Source: Rhizobium croatiense (GTDB lineage: Bacteria > Pseudomonadota > Alphaproteobacteria > Rhizobiales > Rhizobiaceae). Taken from it: a DNA stretch of 64,000 nucleotides. The stretch covers positions 43,877-107,876 of the forward strand of contig NZ_JAILYJ010000020.1 in assembly GCF_019793465.1 (NCBI RefSeq). The letters run 5' to 3'. This document shows, in pieces, positions 9,355 to 17,942 of this stretch. The notes under the pieces were generated by a model that saw only the letters and a program-made list of their open reading frames with translations, was not told the origin of the DNA and searched no databases. Numbering within the stretch: the first letter of the stretch is position 1; each line of letters begins with the position of its first letter. Position numbers and translations under genes: made by a program.

Positions 9355-10296
9355 TTATGAGGCGAACGTTTTGGCAGGGGGCTTCCAGCTCAGTTCAGCC
9401 ATGACGAGGCCTTCGTACCGCTCGCTGATGACGGCGCGCCTCATATTCTCGGCAAGCGGATCATGGAATATCTCGAGCGCGCGCTGGGCCGCTTCATCCG
9501 AGAGCCAGCCGTCGGATAGCCGCCAGCGTCGATAGAATAGCCAGTCAAGTTGGCCACACCGGTTTTGCTCGACGCTAGCACGCGCGCACGCCAGCTCAAT
9601 TTCCGGCGGGACAATCCCGGGAGGCGCGACGTCCTGCCCTCGTCGCTTGGCGTTGGCATAGTTCGTGTCTGTGAAATTGCGGATACGTGTCGCACTCTTT
9701 TCGACATCATCGTCGGTGATCGTCACGAGGCGGTCCATTTCGTCCTCGATGTCATCAGGCATCGTTTCGCACGCAGTTTTGACCGCCTCGACAAAGCGAA
9801 CGTCTTCAAGGTTTGAAGGCTTCCAGCCGTCCGCATCTCGCCAGTGGATCGTCTCTGAAGCTTCTGTCCATCGCCCGTTCTCCGTGAGACCGAGGATGGC
9901 GAGCAGCGGTAAAATGTCCGTGCTAGCCCGTGCCGCGTCTGCCGTCTTGTAGGCAGCGACATTCGTGTATGTAGCCGTCCGAATTGGTTGATATGTCTCC
10001 GGTGGCGTGGGCGCTCCCGGATGCAAGAACGTTACATCCGCCAGTCCCAGGACAGTCACGCATATGTCATCCCAGCGCGGTAGAACTTCAGGTAGTTTTG
10101 GCCGGTCCTTCGCCAGCGCGCCTGGCCCGAAGCGCTCTGCCTGTCCCAACGCCACTAACGCATCACACCCCAACTGATAAGCTGTCATGCTGCTATCGGA
10201 CCATCTCAGCGGTGATCGACTGTCCACTGGCAGACTTTCCTTCAGGAACTCGATGACAGCGCTTGGCCAATCGTCGTTCGGTCCGTTCGCACTCAT
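9355..10296 (-). CDS. Hypothetical protein, 313 aa
   Basis: I do not recognise a family. The protein is soluble-looking with no signal peptide or membrane segment, fairly acidic, and rich in Trp and Asp (WRDADGW, DDIEDEMDRLVTITDDD, LDWLFYRRWRLSDGWLSDE). The closing part (AAQRALEIFHDP..ENMRRAVISERYEGLVMAELSWK) looks helical. It stands alone next to a decayed IS66 transposase, in a stretch less GC-biased than its neighbours, so it may be acquired accessory DNA. That the frame is a real gene is supported by its length and ordered composition only. Confidence 0.6.
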   Translation of the reverse strand: MSANGPNDDWPSAVIEFLKESLPVDSRSPLRWSDSSMTAYQLGCDALVALGQAERFGPGALAKDRPKLPEVLPRWDDICVTVLGLADVTFLHPGAPTPPETYQPIRTATYTNVAAYKTADAARASTDILPLLAILGLTENGRWTEASETIHWRDADGWKPSNLEDVRFVEAVKTACETMPDDIEDEMDRLVTITDDDVEKSATRIRNFTDTNYANAKRRGQDVAPPGIVPPEIELACARASVEQNRCGQLDWLFYRRWRLSDGWLSDEAAQRALEIFHDPLAENMRRAVISERYEGLVMAELSWKPPAKTFAS

Positions 10297-10509
10297 TCAC
10301 TTCTCGCCACCTTGCCCGGATGATGCAACTATTGCATGTCGTCACCAGCGCGTCATGGGTTTTGGCGTTGTGCGACGGATGTTGGTTAACAATCTCCTTC
10401 GAACCAATCAGGGCCAATGAGACAGCGACAGTCAGCTCCTCGAAAGTGCCTATCGCAGGTCATTCAGACGTCTTCATGACTAGGATGATTGCCGGGCCAG
10501 CGATCGATG

Positions 10510-11350
10510 TTATCTTGCTAGGCAATTCCAAGGCAGGAGTTCATCAATCCGGTTCTGTTTGTGACCAGTGACGATGGCGGTAAGCGTGCTGGTCAGATAG
10601 GCCAGCGGATCAACTGCATTGAGCTTGCAGGTCTCGATGAGAGAGGCGGTGATCGCCCAGTTCTCGGCTCCCGCGTCATGTCCGGCGAAGAGAGCATTCT
10701 TCCGATTGAGGGCTATTGGCCGGATGGTCCGCTCGACACTGTTGTTGTCGATCTCAATGCGGCCGTCGGTCAGGAAGAGCTTCAGGCCATCCCAGTATTT
10801 GGCGATGTAGGCCAAAGCCTCCCCAAGCGGGGACTTGATCGCGACACGGGCACGGTGATGGACGAGCCAGGCCTGCATGTCGGCGATCAGCGACGCTGAC
10901 CGCTCCTGCCGTCCGGCAAGACGTGCCTCCGGATCAAGGCCACGCAATTCGGCTTCGATCCGATACAGTTCACCGATCCGTTTGACGCCGTCCTTGGCAA
11001 TGGATGCTGTTGCGTTGCGGGTGATTTCCACCAGCTTGCGGCGAGCGTGTGCCCAGCAATAGGCAAGCCGAATGTCGGGACCGACCCTGTCCGGTGCGAT
11101 CAACCTCTTATATCCGGCATAGCCATCGACCTGCAGGATGCTGGAAAAGTCCTGCAATATCCGTTCGGCATGAATGCCCCCGCAACCAGGCGCATACGTG
11201 AGGGCGACGCCCGGCGGAGCCCCACCATTCCATGCACGATCATCCCCGCGAGCGCCCAGAAGTATCCGGTCTTGGTTTTGCGCGAGCCGGGATCGCGCAC
11301 GGATGTGCCCAGGGATAGGTAGATGACATCGCGCGGACGGGTGGGGCAGG
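10510..11350 (-). pseudogene. IS66-family transposase (TnpC-type), truncated and frameshifted
   Basis: The C-terminal half of an IS66 transposase is readable: IHAERILQDFSSILQVDGYAGY, AYCWAHARRKLVEI, RIEIDNNSVERTIRPIALNRKN (DDE-domain signature) and the C-terminal tail SLIETCKLNAVDPLAYL. The upstream part, VRDPGSRKTKTGYFWALA, is in a different frame from the following DDRAWNGGAPPGVA. The switch is near 11245 and fits loss of one base. The N-terminal domains are missing. No terminal inverted repeats were identified, so the 11350 edge is approximate. It ends about 50 bases from the 3' end of the esterase gene. Not expected to be active. Confidence 0.85.
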
Positions 11351-11396
11351 CGCCTTGTGATCAAGGTGATCATTCCCCCTTGCCGCGATTGACTTG

Positions 11397-12554
11397 CTAT
11401 CGCATCAGCCCCGCCGCTCGAAGCGCGTCGTTTATGACCTTGGCGATCTTGCCGTCGGGGGCGGCGCCAGCGACGTTGGCGCGCGACCTGGGGTAGCGCA
11501 ATGCTCTATCTATCGTGGATGGAGCGGCGTCGCGCTCTTCGCGGCGGGCGAAATTCCCGGCTGCCTCAGCCTCCTCGACGTCGGCCTCCGTGGCCAGATT
11601 CCATGCATGTGCGATACGAACGGTCGAGGAAATCCCCGCCTCGAGCATATGCGGACCGGCTCTCCCGATCGCGCGATCGCTGCTCGTCGCCAGGGGAACG
11701 CCGTGGCCCATGCCCCTGACGAGATAGATCTCGACGGCCTCCATGCCTTTCGCGTCGAGCCAGACTTTACGCCTATGGCCGCGTATCAATTCGCTCCGCG
11801 CTGGCTCGATGGCAAGGGAGTGCACGCCGCTCCATTGCTGGGCGATCTGATCGGCATTCCTGGCCCGGACCGTCTGGTCATGCGTGCCGTGCCAGATCGA
11901 AATCCTGGGCCAGGGCCCGCGGTGGTTCGAGGCGCGCTTGAGGGCCGATTGCAGCCTGGAGACAGGCGGCGGATTGCGGCCCTGCATACGCTCGAAAGCC
12001 TCTGCTACGGTGCCTGCCACGCCATAGGGCAGCCCGCCGATGATTGCGCCGCCTGCCAATAGCTCAGGGTAGGTCGACAGCATGACGTTCGCCATCGCAC
12101 CGCCTGCCGACAGGCCTGTGATAAAGATGCGCTTGGGATCGATGGCCTGCGACTGGACGAGATGGCCGATCATCTGCCGGATGGACAATGCCTCTCCCAC
12201 ATCCCGGCTGATGTCGCCGGGCTCGAACCAGTTGAAGCAGAGATTGGCATTGTTCGAGCGCTGTTGCTCGGGATAGAGCACCGCAAATCCGCGCCGCTCG
12301 GCGAGTTGGGACCAGCCGGAACCGGCGGCGTAGCCCTCTGCCGTCTGTGTGCAGCCATGCAGCGCAACGACAAGCGGGGTGCCTGGAGCCATGATCGAAG
12401 GCAGATACAGCCATGCCTTCAATGACCCCGGGTTGGAGCCAAACCTGCCGATTTCGACCAAGCGGTGATTTTCTGGGGGCTTGTCGAGCAATGTCGTCTC
12501 CTTGGCCGCCAATCGGCCTAGACACTCGATGTGGGGACGATTGCTGCGCCGCAC
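11397..12554 (-). CDS. PHB depolymerase-family esterase
   Basis: 385 residues. Features of the PHB depolymerase/feruloyl-esterase family: VVALHGCTQTAEGYAAGSGW (oxyanion region), FAVLYPEQQRSNNANLCFNWF, the Ser elbow GLSAGGAMANVML and a late His in VRGMGHGVPL. Family members hydrolyse polyhydroxyalkanoate oligomers or related esters; no signal peptide is evident, so an intracellular role is inferred. The start is uncertain: 12554 is a GTG, and internal TTG codons are possible because homology-like sequence begins only near FGSNPGSLKAW. It may have been trimmed at its 3' side by the adjacent IS66 remnant, but the stop codon looks natural. Confidence 0.82.
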   Translation of the reverse strand: MRRSNRPHIECLGRLAAKETTLLDKPPENHRLVEIGRFGSNPGSLKAWLYLPSIMAPGTPLVVALHGCTQTAEGYAAGSGWSQLAERRGFAVLYPEQQRSNNANLCFNWFEPGDISRDVGEALSIRQMIGHLVQSQAIDPKRIFITGLSAGGAMANVMLSTYPELLAGGAIIGGLPYGVAGTVAEAFERMQGRNPPPVSRLQSALKRASNHRGPWPRISIWHGTHDQTVRARNADQIAQQWSGVHSLAIEPARSELIRGHRRKVWLDAKGMEAVEIYLVRGMGHGVPLATSSDRAIGRAGPHMLEAGISSTVRIAHAWNLATEADVEEAEAAGNFARREERDAAPSTIDRALRYPRSRANVAGAAPDGKIAKVINDALRAAGLMR

Positions 12555-12717
12555 AATGGGATTCCAAGGTTAATTCGCGTGCGCGCATTTTTCTGGGGCC
12601 TTAAGGCATCGAAATTCCATGGGGGAGCGGCAGAGCAGCCGACAAAATAGGGGAGGGAAGCCCACCTGTCCTGCGGATAGTTGCGGCGGGCGCATAGCTG
12701 CAGTGCAAACATAGGCG

Positions 12718-12746
12718 CTGGCGGATGGCGCTGGTGCGAGTATGAT
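12718..12746 (+). promoter_or_regulatory. Candidate housekeeping promoter of the anti-SD small RNA
   Basis: CTGGCG (12718-12723) and TATGAT (12741-12746) are separated by 17 bases. Transcription would start near 12752, just before the first hairpin of the small RNA. Seen by eye; strength unknown. Confidence 0.5.
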
Positions 12747-12751
12747 TATTT

Positions 12752-12915
12752 TCATCGAAGCGATGCTCCTCCTCCCGCAACGCTTCGACATTCAGACGGC
12801 CCATTCCTCCTCCCGAAGGGACGTCTGTTGGAACAGCGGCACTCCTCCTCCCAAGTCGCTGTTCGGTTCTTTTAGGAAAGCCTGCCGCACCTCCTCCCGC
12901 GGCAGGCTTTTCTAT
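12752..12915 (+). ncRNA. Alpha-r14 (NfeR1-like) anti-Shine-Dalgarno small RNA with four hairpins
   Basis: Four consecutive hairpins each expose CCTCCTCCC in the loop. Hairpin 1: stems 12755-12762/12781-12788, motif 12768-12776. Hairpin 2: stems 12793-12798/12822-12827, motif 12806-12814. Hairpin 3: stems 12831-12838/12857-12864, motif 12844-12852. Hairpin 4: stems 12880-12888/12899-12907, motif 12890-12898, followed by a T-rich tract, so it is also the terminator. The motif is complementary to ribosome-binding sites. Rhizobial alpha-r14 RNAs (NfeR1 in Sinorhizobium meliloti, linked to nodulation efficiency) repress translation of transporter and other mRNAs with this motif. Family assignment rests on motif and structure; I recall about three hairpins for the described RNAs, so four may be a variant. 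Confidence 0.82.
12876..12915 (+). terminator. Rho-independent terminator of the small RNA
   Basis: A 9-bp perfect GC-rich stem (GCCTGCCGC/GCGGCAGGC), extended by AAA/TTT pairs, is followed by TTTTCTATTT. The loop is almost entirely the CCTCCTCCC motif. Confidence 0.85.
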
Positions 12916-12940
12916 TTCGGGGAGATGGCCGGTCAGCCCT

Positions 12941-13204
12941 TCAGTTGACAGCGTTGCTCCTGCTCCGGATCAGCTCAAACACGCCTGAAATATCTTCGTT
13001 GCCATGTCCGGCACCGTCCCGCTTGCGGAATAGGTCCAGCATCGGGTCGAGCAGATCGGTGGCGACACCCTGCTCGCGGGTGGCAGTGAGGATGTTTTTG
13101 AGCGCTGCGGTCTGCATCGCCAGATTCGACGCGACATTGACGCCGTGGCGGCCGGTATCGATCTTCTCCGCATATCCGGGAAGCTCACCCATCATCGCGG
13201 TCAT
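12941..13204 (-). pseudogene. C-terminal remnant of a 3-hydroxyisobutyrate/6-phosphogluconate dehydrogenase-like protein
   Basis: 87 codons match only the C-terminal helical part of the beta-hydroxyacid dehydrogenase family: NVASNLAMQTAALKNILTATREQGVATDLLDPMLDLF and a GHGNEDISGVFELIR ending. The N-terminal NAD(P)-binding Rossmann domain (GxGxxG) is absent. The fragment begins by overlapping the 3' end of the GlxA-type regulator gene by 20 bases. A function is unlikely because the cofactor domain is missing; it appears to be what remains after a deletion that brought the regulator next to it. Confidence 0.75.
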
Positions 13205-14240
13205 AGGCCGGCACCTGAAACCGGCGACGATAGTTCCCCGGAGCCAGGCCGGTTATCCGCCTGAACAAGCGCCGAAAGAAGGCGGGTTCCTCGTAGCCGA
13301 CCTGCCAGCTTATCTCGTCGACGGAAGCTTCGGTTCGCTCCAACCGCCGCTTCGCCTCCTCGATCCGCAGCCGTTGGACATAGGCGATCGGGCTCATGCC
13401 GGTCGCCCGGGTGAACCGCCGCTTGAAGGTTCGTTCCGTCAGCCCCGCCTGCCTGACCATCTCCTCCAGCGGATTGGCGACCGAAAAATGGGCGGCAAGC
13501 CAGTCCTGTGCAGTCTGGATCGCCTGGTCGCCGTGGTCGCGCCGCCCCTCGAACACCATGTAGGGAGCCAGCCCGTCCTGGTGCCATTGCAGCGCAAAAT
13601 AGCGCGCCACCGTCTGCGCCGCCGTCGCCCCCGCATGACGGGCGATCAGGTAGAGCACGAGATCGTGCCATGTCATCGAGGCGCCTGAGGTAATCAATTC
13701 GTCCCGCTGGCCGGCGACCACCAGCACCTGCTCCGGATGGATCGGCACCTCAGGATAGGCGTCGCGGAACGTCTGGGCATAGCCGAAATGGACGGTGGCA
13801 TCGGCGCCATCGAAGACCCCGGTCTCGGCAAGCAGGAAGATGCCCGAACAGGCCGAGCAGATCAGCGCCCCCCTCACGTGCATCCTCCGGCACCAATCCA
13901 CCAGTTCAGGATAGCGGCGCTTCACCCAGCCTTCCGGCCCGAGCACGACCGACGGCACGATGACGATGTCGGTCCGTTCGATGTCGGCGACCGGCCGCTG
14001 CACCACCAGCGGCACGCGGCTGGCGAGCGTCAGCGGGCCGGCCCGTTCGCCGACGATCTCGACGTGGAAGGGAGGCGTCTTGGTGATGCCGTCGTCCGGC
14101 GGTACGATGGAAAAGGCGTTCATGACATCAAAGATGCCGCTCAAGGTCGAGACTGCCGCCTCCGGCAGCGCCACCAGGCTGACATGGAGCGGCTGCGGCC
14201 CCGGCGCCCGCTCCGCCTCCTGCTGCGTTCCCGTCATCAT
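13185..14240 (-). CDS. GlxA-family transcriptional regulator (DJ-1/PfpI-like + AraC HTH)
   Basis: 351 residues. The N-terminal part (about 15-190) is a DJ-1/PfpI-like sensor domain: HVSLVALPEAAVSTLSGIFDV, IVIVPSVVLG and the elbow GALICSACSGIFLLAETG, HFGYAQTF. The C-terminal part (about 235-330) is an AraC helix-turn-helix pair: GLTERTFKRRFTRATGMSPIAYVQRLR and SWQVGYEEPAFFRRLFRRITGLAPGNYRRRF. The ATG at 14240 has AAGGGGG ahead; upstream codons in frame lack family sequence. It is divergent from the methyltransferase at 14422 and probably regulates it; the 181-base gap would hold both promoters. Ligand unknown. Confidence 0.9.
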   Translation of the reverse strand: MMTGTQQEAERAPGPQPLHVSLVALPEAAVSTLSGIFDVMNAFSIVPPDDGITKTPPFHVEIVGERAGPLTLASRVPLVVQRPVADIERTDIVIVPSVVLGPEGWVKRRYPELVDWCRRMHVRGALICSACSGIFLLAETGVFDGADATVHFGYAQTFRDAYPEVPIHPEQVLVVAGQRDELITSGASMTWHDLVLYLIARHAGATAAQTVARYFALQWHQDGLAPYMVFEGRRDHGDQAIQTAQDWLAAHFSVANPLEEMVRQAGLTERTFKRRFTRATGMSPIAYVQRLRIEEAKRRLERTEASVDEISWQVGYEEPAFFRRLFRRITGLAPGNYRRRFQVPAYDRDDG

Positions 14241-14421
14241 CGGTTCCCCCTTGGCCGCAATGATAACCCCGGAGCGCAGCCGGGGCCACTGCGGACGCGA
14301 CAGCTTCTCTTGCGTGGCGCGAATGGCCCGATCATGGCCGGCACCGCTCTGCCGCTCACGCTCCCGGTCTGCGATCCTTCCCTGGACCTCGAACGGAGGT
14401 TTCCAACCAGGGAGAAACATC

Positions 14422-15498
14422 ATGGATACCATGCAAAGCAAGACCATCGACAGTGCCAAGCTCGACACGCTGGTCGGCCGCGTCGTCAGCGATCTTTCCG
14501 CCGGCTATGGCGGGGTCATGGTCAGCCTCGGCCACCGCCTCGGTCTCTACAAGGCGATGGCCGACCGCGGTCCGCTCACGTCGCGCGAGATCGCCAGTCG
14601 CGCCCGTTGCGCCGAACGATATGTGCGTGAATGGCTGAATTCGCAGGTCGCCGGCGGCTATGTCACCTATCGTGCCGTCAGCGGCACCTATGAGCTGACG
14701 CCGGAACAGGCTTTCGTGCTGGCGAACGAGGACAGCCCCGTCTTCATCCCCAATGCCTGGGCAACGCCGGCTTCCATGTGGGCCGACGAGGAAAAGGCGG
14801 TCGAGGCCTTCCGCACCGGCGCCGGCATTCCCTGGGGCGACCATGATGGCCGGCTCTTCTGCGGCGTCGCGTCCTTCTACCGCAACGCCTACCGCGCCAG
14901 CCTCGTGCCGGAATGGCTGCCGGCGCTCGACGGCGTGGTGGAGAAGCTGAAGGCAGGCGCACTGGTGGCCGATGTCGGCTGCGGCCACGGCCATTCGACG
15001 GTGCTGATGGCGCAGGCCTTCCCGAAATCGAAATTCCACGGCTTCGACACGCACGAAAAATCGGTCGACGAAGCACGAGAGGTGGCGGGCGGGGCGGGCG
15101 TTTCCGATCGCGCGAGCTTTTCGACCGCACGGGCGGAGACCTATCCGGGGACGGGCTATGACCTCATCTGCTTCTTCGACTGCCTGCATGACATGGGCAA
15201 TCCGGTGGCAGCCGCCACGCATGCGGCCAAGGCCCTTGCCAAGGACGGCACGGTGATGCTGGTCGAGCCCTTCGCCAATGACCGGGTGGAGGACAATATC
15301 TCGCCGGTCGGCCGGCTCTATTATGCCGCTTCGACGACGATTTGCTGCGCCCATGCGATTTCCGATGGCGGTCACATCGTGCTCGGCGCCCAGGCCGGCG
15401 AGGCAAGGCTCAAGCACGTCTTTCGCAAGGCGGGATTCACCCGCTTCCGCAAGGCCATGCAGACGCCCTTCAACCTGATCCTCGAAGCCCGCCTCTGA
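14422..15498 (+). CDS. Class I SAM-dependent methyltransferase with N-terminal winged helix
   Basis: 358 residues. Residues about 20-100 form a winged-helix/dimerisation part (GVMVSLGHRLGLYKAMAD, TSREIASRARCAERYVREWL). This is followed by a Rossmann-like methyltransferase with the SAM-binding motif I VADVGCGHGHSTVLMAQAFP and motif-II-like DLICFFDCLHDMG. The layout matches the Rv2258c-type group, whose substrates are mostly unknown. The ATG at 14422 follows GGGAG and ends a long divergent promoter region shared with the GlxA-type regulator. Confidence 0.85.
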   Translation: MDTMQSKTIDSAKLDTLVGRVVSDLSAGYGGVMVSLGHRLGLYKAMADRGPLTSREIASRARCAERYVREWLNSQVAGGYVTYRAVSGTYELTPEQAFVLANEDSPVFIPNAWATPASMWADEEKAVEAFRTGAGIPWGDHDGRLFCGVASFYRNAYRASLVPEWLPALDGVVEKLKAGALVADVGCGHGHSTVLMAQAFPKSKFHGFDTHEKSVDEAREVAGGAGVSDRASFSTARAETYPGTGYDLICFFDCLHDMGNPVAAATHAAKALAKDGTVMLVEPFANDRVEDNISPVGRLYYAASTTICCAHAISDGGHIVLGAQAGEARLKHVFRKAGFTRFRKAMQTPFNLILEARL

Positions 15499-15526
15499 CC
15501 AGACCGGCGACTGAGGGCCGGACTTC

Positions 15527-15605
15527 CACCCCATCCTCCGTCGTCCTCCGGCGATTGCGGCCGTGGATCCCAGGCTCGAGGCCTGGGATGACGGAGGGTG
15601 GGGTG
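15527..15605. repeat. RIME-like palindromic intergenic element
   Basis: Core palindrome ATCCCAGGCTCGAGGCCTGGGAT (15567-15589) within outer arms of the CCTCCGTC...GACGGAGGGTGGGG type. The same arms and core recur at least ten times in this window. Confidence 0.85.
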
Positions 15606-15744
15606 CTGTTGCTGCCATACTTCGCCTTGCCGCGTGGTTGCCGATTGAGTTGCTGACGACCAGGGCATTTGTCATTTGCGCTCGTGCGACTAGTTTATGG
15701 CAAGCAATCCTCCCGAATGGGAGGGGAGACGACGGGAGCAAGTC

Positions 15745-16011
15745 ATGTGCCGAAATATCAAGCCTCTCTTCAATTTCGATCCGCCGGCGACGGACGAGGA
15801 GATCCATGATGCCGCATTGCAGTTCGTGCGGAAGCTGAGCGGGACCAACAAGCCCTCGAAACGCAATGAGGCCGCCTTCGAGGAGGCGGTCAATTCCATC
15901 GCGAAGTGCGCCCACGAGCTGCTTCATTCGCTGGAGACCTCGCAGCCGCCTCGCGACCGTGCCGAAGTCGCGGCGAAGGCGCGTGCGCGATCAGCGATGC
16001 GCTTTGCATGA
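15745..16011 (+). CDS. DUF2277 family protein
   Basis: 88 residues. It begins MCRNIKPLFNFDPPATDEEI and continues AALQFVRKLSGTNKPSKRNEAAFEEAV, the near-invariant signature of DUF2277, a small cytoplasmic family common in alphaproteobacteria and actinobacteria. Function unknown. The ATG at 15745 is preferred to the in-frame ATG at 15697 because the family signature starts there and GGGAGCA lies upstream. The gene lies between RIME-like repeats and appears monocistronic. Confidence 0.85.
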   Translation: MCRNIKPLFNFDPPATDEEIHDAALQFVRKLSGTNKPSKRNEAAFEEAVNSIAKCAHELLHSLETSQPPRDRAEVAAKARARSAMRFA

Positions 16012-16495
16012 AAAGAGGCCGATCAAGGCGCCGGCGGATTTGACCGGGCTGCCGAAGGAGCGCGCCAGGTCAATCGGCGGATCCTCGTCCACGATGTGCG
16101 CGGAAAACTGAGAGACGGTGTCCGGCAGCACGGCGGGAGGCAGCAGAGAATTCGCGTGATGTGACGCGACGTTGCCCCAGCCACCATCATGCAATCCGGC
16201 ATCCATCCGCCGCGCCGGCCCCGTCCTCCGTCATCCCAGGCCTTGAGCCTGGGATCCACGGCCGCAGCCGAGGAGGGCCGCGCGGGTCCTCGGGTCAAAG
16301 CCCGAGGACGACGGAGCGTGGGGTGAGCTGTGGTGCGACACGGCGGCGAGTCACGGAAGGTACTCCATTCACAGAGTGATCTTTGCAGATGGTTGTCCCG
16401 GCGGTATCGCTTTCGGCAAGGGCAAACTTATGCTGCAGCGTGTCGATTCCGCAGCCGTGAGATCGACAAGCGTTTGTCAGCACCGGAGGATCGAC
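16012..16495. other. Intergenic region with a RIME-like element
   Basis: 484 bases. The middle (16219-16325) is a RIME-like double palindrome. The remaining sequence shows no gene; GGAGGA near the end is the ribosome site of the next gene. Confidence 0.6.
16219..16325. repeat. RIME-like element, two palindromes
   Basis: About 107 bases with outer arms CCTCCGTC/GACGGAGCGTGGGG. Two internal palindromes: ATCCCAGGCCTTGAGCCTGGGAT and the CCTCGGG...CCCGAGG pair. Confidence 0.85.
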
Positions 16496-16903
16496 ATGCC
16501 CATCTTTCATGCCAAGTGTCCCTGCGGCGCGCTTTGCCTGGAGGTCGATGGCGACCCCTTGCACAACCACATCTGCACCTGCGCGCGTTGTCAGCGTGCA
16601 TCCGGCAGCGCGCTGTCACACAATGTCTGGTTCCGCGAGGAAGATGTCCGGATCGTTTCCGGCGACCATTCGACCTGGTTTCAGCAAGGCGAAAACACGC
16701 CCGATGTGATGAAAGCCTTCTGCCGGATTTGCGGCGGCGGTGGATTCTCGAAATCCGGAGATTATTTTCCCGGCTCCGTCGTCATCGCCGGCGGCACATT
16801 CGCCGATCCATCCTTTCCTGCGCCGGATCATGTCCATTGGTGGAACAACCGTCCGCACTGGATCGGCCTCGCCGACGCAATCGAGCGTCATGGGGCAGGT
16901 TGA
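16496..16903 (+). CDS. GFA-type (CENP-V/glutathione-dependent formaldehyde-activating) zinc protein
   Basis: 135 residues with the GFA/CENP-V domain. Zinc ligands are visible: CPCGA near the start, HICTCARCQRASG, and FCRICGGGGF. Members of this fold are Mss4-like zinc proteins, some binding glutathione adducts; the true substrate of most is unknown. The ATG at 16496 follows GGAGGATCG and starts the domain (MPIFHAKCPCGA). No other gene is close enough to imply an operon; repeat elements lie on both sides. Confidence 0.85.
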   Translation: MPIFHAKCPCGALCLEVDGDPLHNHICTCARCQRASGSALSHNVWFREEDVRIVSGDHSTWFQQGENTPDVMKAFCRICGGGGFSKSGDYFPGSVVIAGGTFADPSFPAPDHVHWWNNRPHWIGLADAIERHGAG

Positions 16904-16953
16904 ACGTGTCCGGGGGACAGGCTGGCGTGGCGCGCCGAAGGTCGCGGCGGCGG

Positions 16954-16997
16954 CCATGGATTCCAGGCCCAAGGCCTGGAATGACGGAGGGCGGCGG
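16954..16997. repeat. Partial RIME-like element
   Basis: Single palindrome ATTCCAGGCCCAAGGCCTGGAAT followed by GACGGAGGGCGG; only the right half of the usual element. Confidence 0.75.
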
Positions 16998-17061
16998 GGG
17001 CATCGGCAAGAGGCGCAAGGCTGCTGCTATCGCGAACCATCGCTGGATTTGCCACGGAGCT

Positions 17062-17166
17062 TACCCCACCCTCCGGTCTTCGGGCTTGACCCGAGGACCC
17101 ATGCACGCCCCCTCGGCCCCGGCCGTGGATTCCAGGCTCAAGGCCTAGAATGACGGAGGGTGGGGA
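17062..17166. repeat. RIME-like element, two palindromes
   Basis: Begins TACCCCACCCTCCGG and ends GACGGAGGGTGGGGA, with the inner palindromes TCGGGCTTGACCCGA and TTCCAGGCTCAAGGCCTAGAA. Confidence 0.85.
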
Positions 17167-17476
17167 GGGCCAGGCATCAGGAGGTCTTCGATGCGATCAT
17201 CAGGGAGGTTGGCGATCTGCGCGTCGCCCTTGCGCGCGATCCTGACCGTGCGGACGACGACGCTGCCGTGGCAGAGGAGCCGGCGAATGATGGCGTGCGG
17301 CCGACAAGTGACCTGAATCGGATCAACAAGAGTACGCACCGCCTTGGGGCGGGGCCTTACGGAACCAACTCGCGTCGCAGAAGGTTATAGTCTCGTCGCT
17401 TGGTCATCGGTTTCGCTCGATCTGCGGGACATGATGGCCGGCGCCGGCGCTCAATAATTCACAATGGGGAAATCCT

Positions 17477-17734
17477 ATGGAAAATGAAGGTATCGGCTGG
17501 ATCGCCGCAATCATCATCGGCGGCATCGCCGGCTGGCTCGCCGAGATGTTCATGAAGAGCAATATGGGCATGCTGATGAACATTCTGCTCGGTATTGTCG
17601 GCGCCATCGTCGCCAACTTTATCCTGTCGCTCTTCGGCGTCGCCCTTGGCGGATGGCTGGGTTATCTGATCGCGGGCTTCATCGGAGCCTGCATCCTGAT
17701 CGCTATTGCAAGAATGATCAGACGTCCGGCCTGA
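17477..17734 (+). CDS. GlsB/YeaQ/YmgE family small membrane protein
   Basis: 85 residues, almost entirely membrane. Three hydrophobic helices: GWIAAIIIGGIAGWLAEM, MLMNILLGIVGAIVANFIL, and WLGYLIAGFIGACILIAIA, ending in MIRRP. This is the transglycosylase-associated (GlsB/YeaQ/YmgE) stress-response family in the inner membrane; molecular role unknown. GGGG lies ahead of the ATG. No operon partner on this strand. Confidence 0.88.
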   Translation: MENEGIGWIAAIIIGGIAGWLAEMFMKSNMGMLMNILLGIVGAIVANFILSLFGVALGGWLGYLIAGFIGACILIAIARMIRRPA

Positions 17735-17942
17735 CGACACAGGAGGCGCCGCCAAACCGGCCGCCTTCTTCACGCACTCCTGCCGCGCGCGAGCGTGGCT
17801 TGAGGCGTGGTCATCTCGTGTTCAAGGCGCCCGGGAAACCTTGACGTGGCGGATGCGTCAAAAGCCAGCCGGACCTTTAAGGGCAGGGGCGGATTTCCGT
17901 CTTATCGGTCTGGCGTAAAGCCTCGGCCAACGCCGCTTCGGC

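Larger units (their letters stand above)
16904..17476. other. Intergenic region with RIME-like elements; possible small coding remnant
   Basis: 573 bases with two RIME-like segments (16954-16997 and 17062-17166). Between 17167 and 17340 both strands stay open with plausible composition; the minus-strand reading VVVRTVRIARKGDAQIANLP could be a decayed gene end. I could not name it or choose a strand. Confidence 0.45.

Noticed and set aside
14356..15927. 523-codon minus-strand frame opposite the methyltransferase
   Set aside because: The methyltransferase on the plus strand has clear SAM motifs; this frame also reads through a RIME-like repeat.
17145..17339. 64-codon minus-strand frame in the gap before the GlsB-like gene
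   Set aside because: Reads partly like a protein end, but its C-terminus is supplied by a repeat element and the opposite strand is equally open; strand and family undecided.
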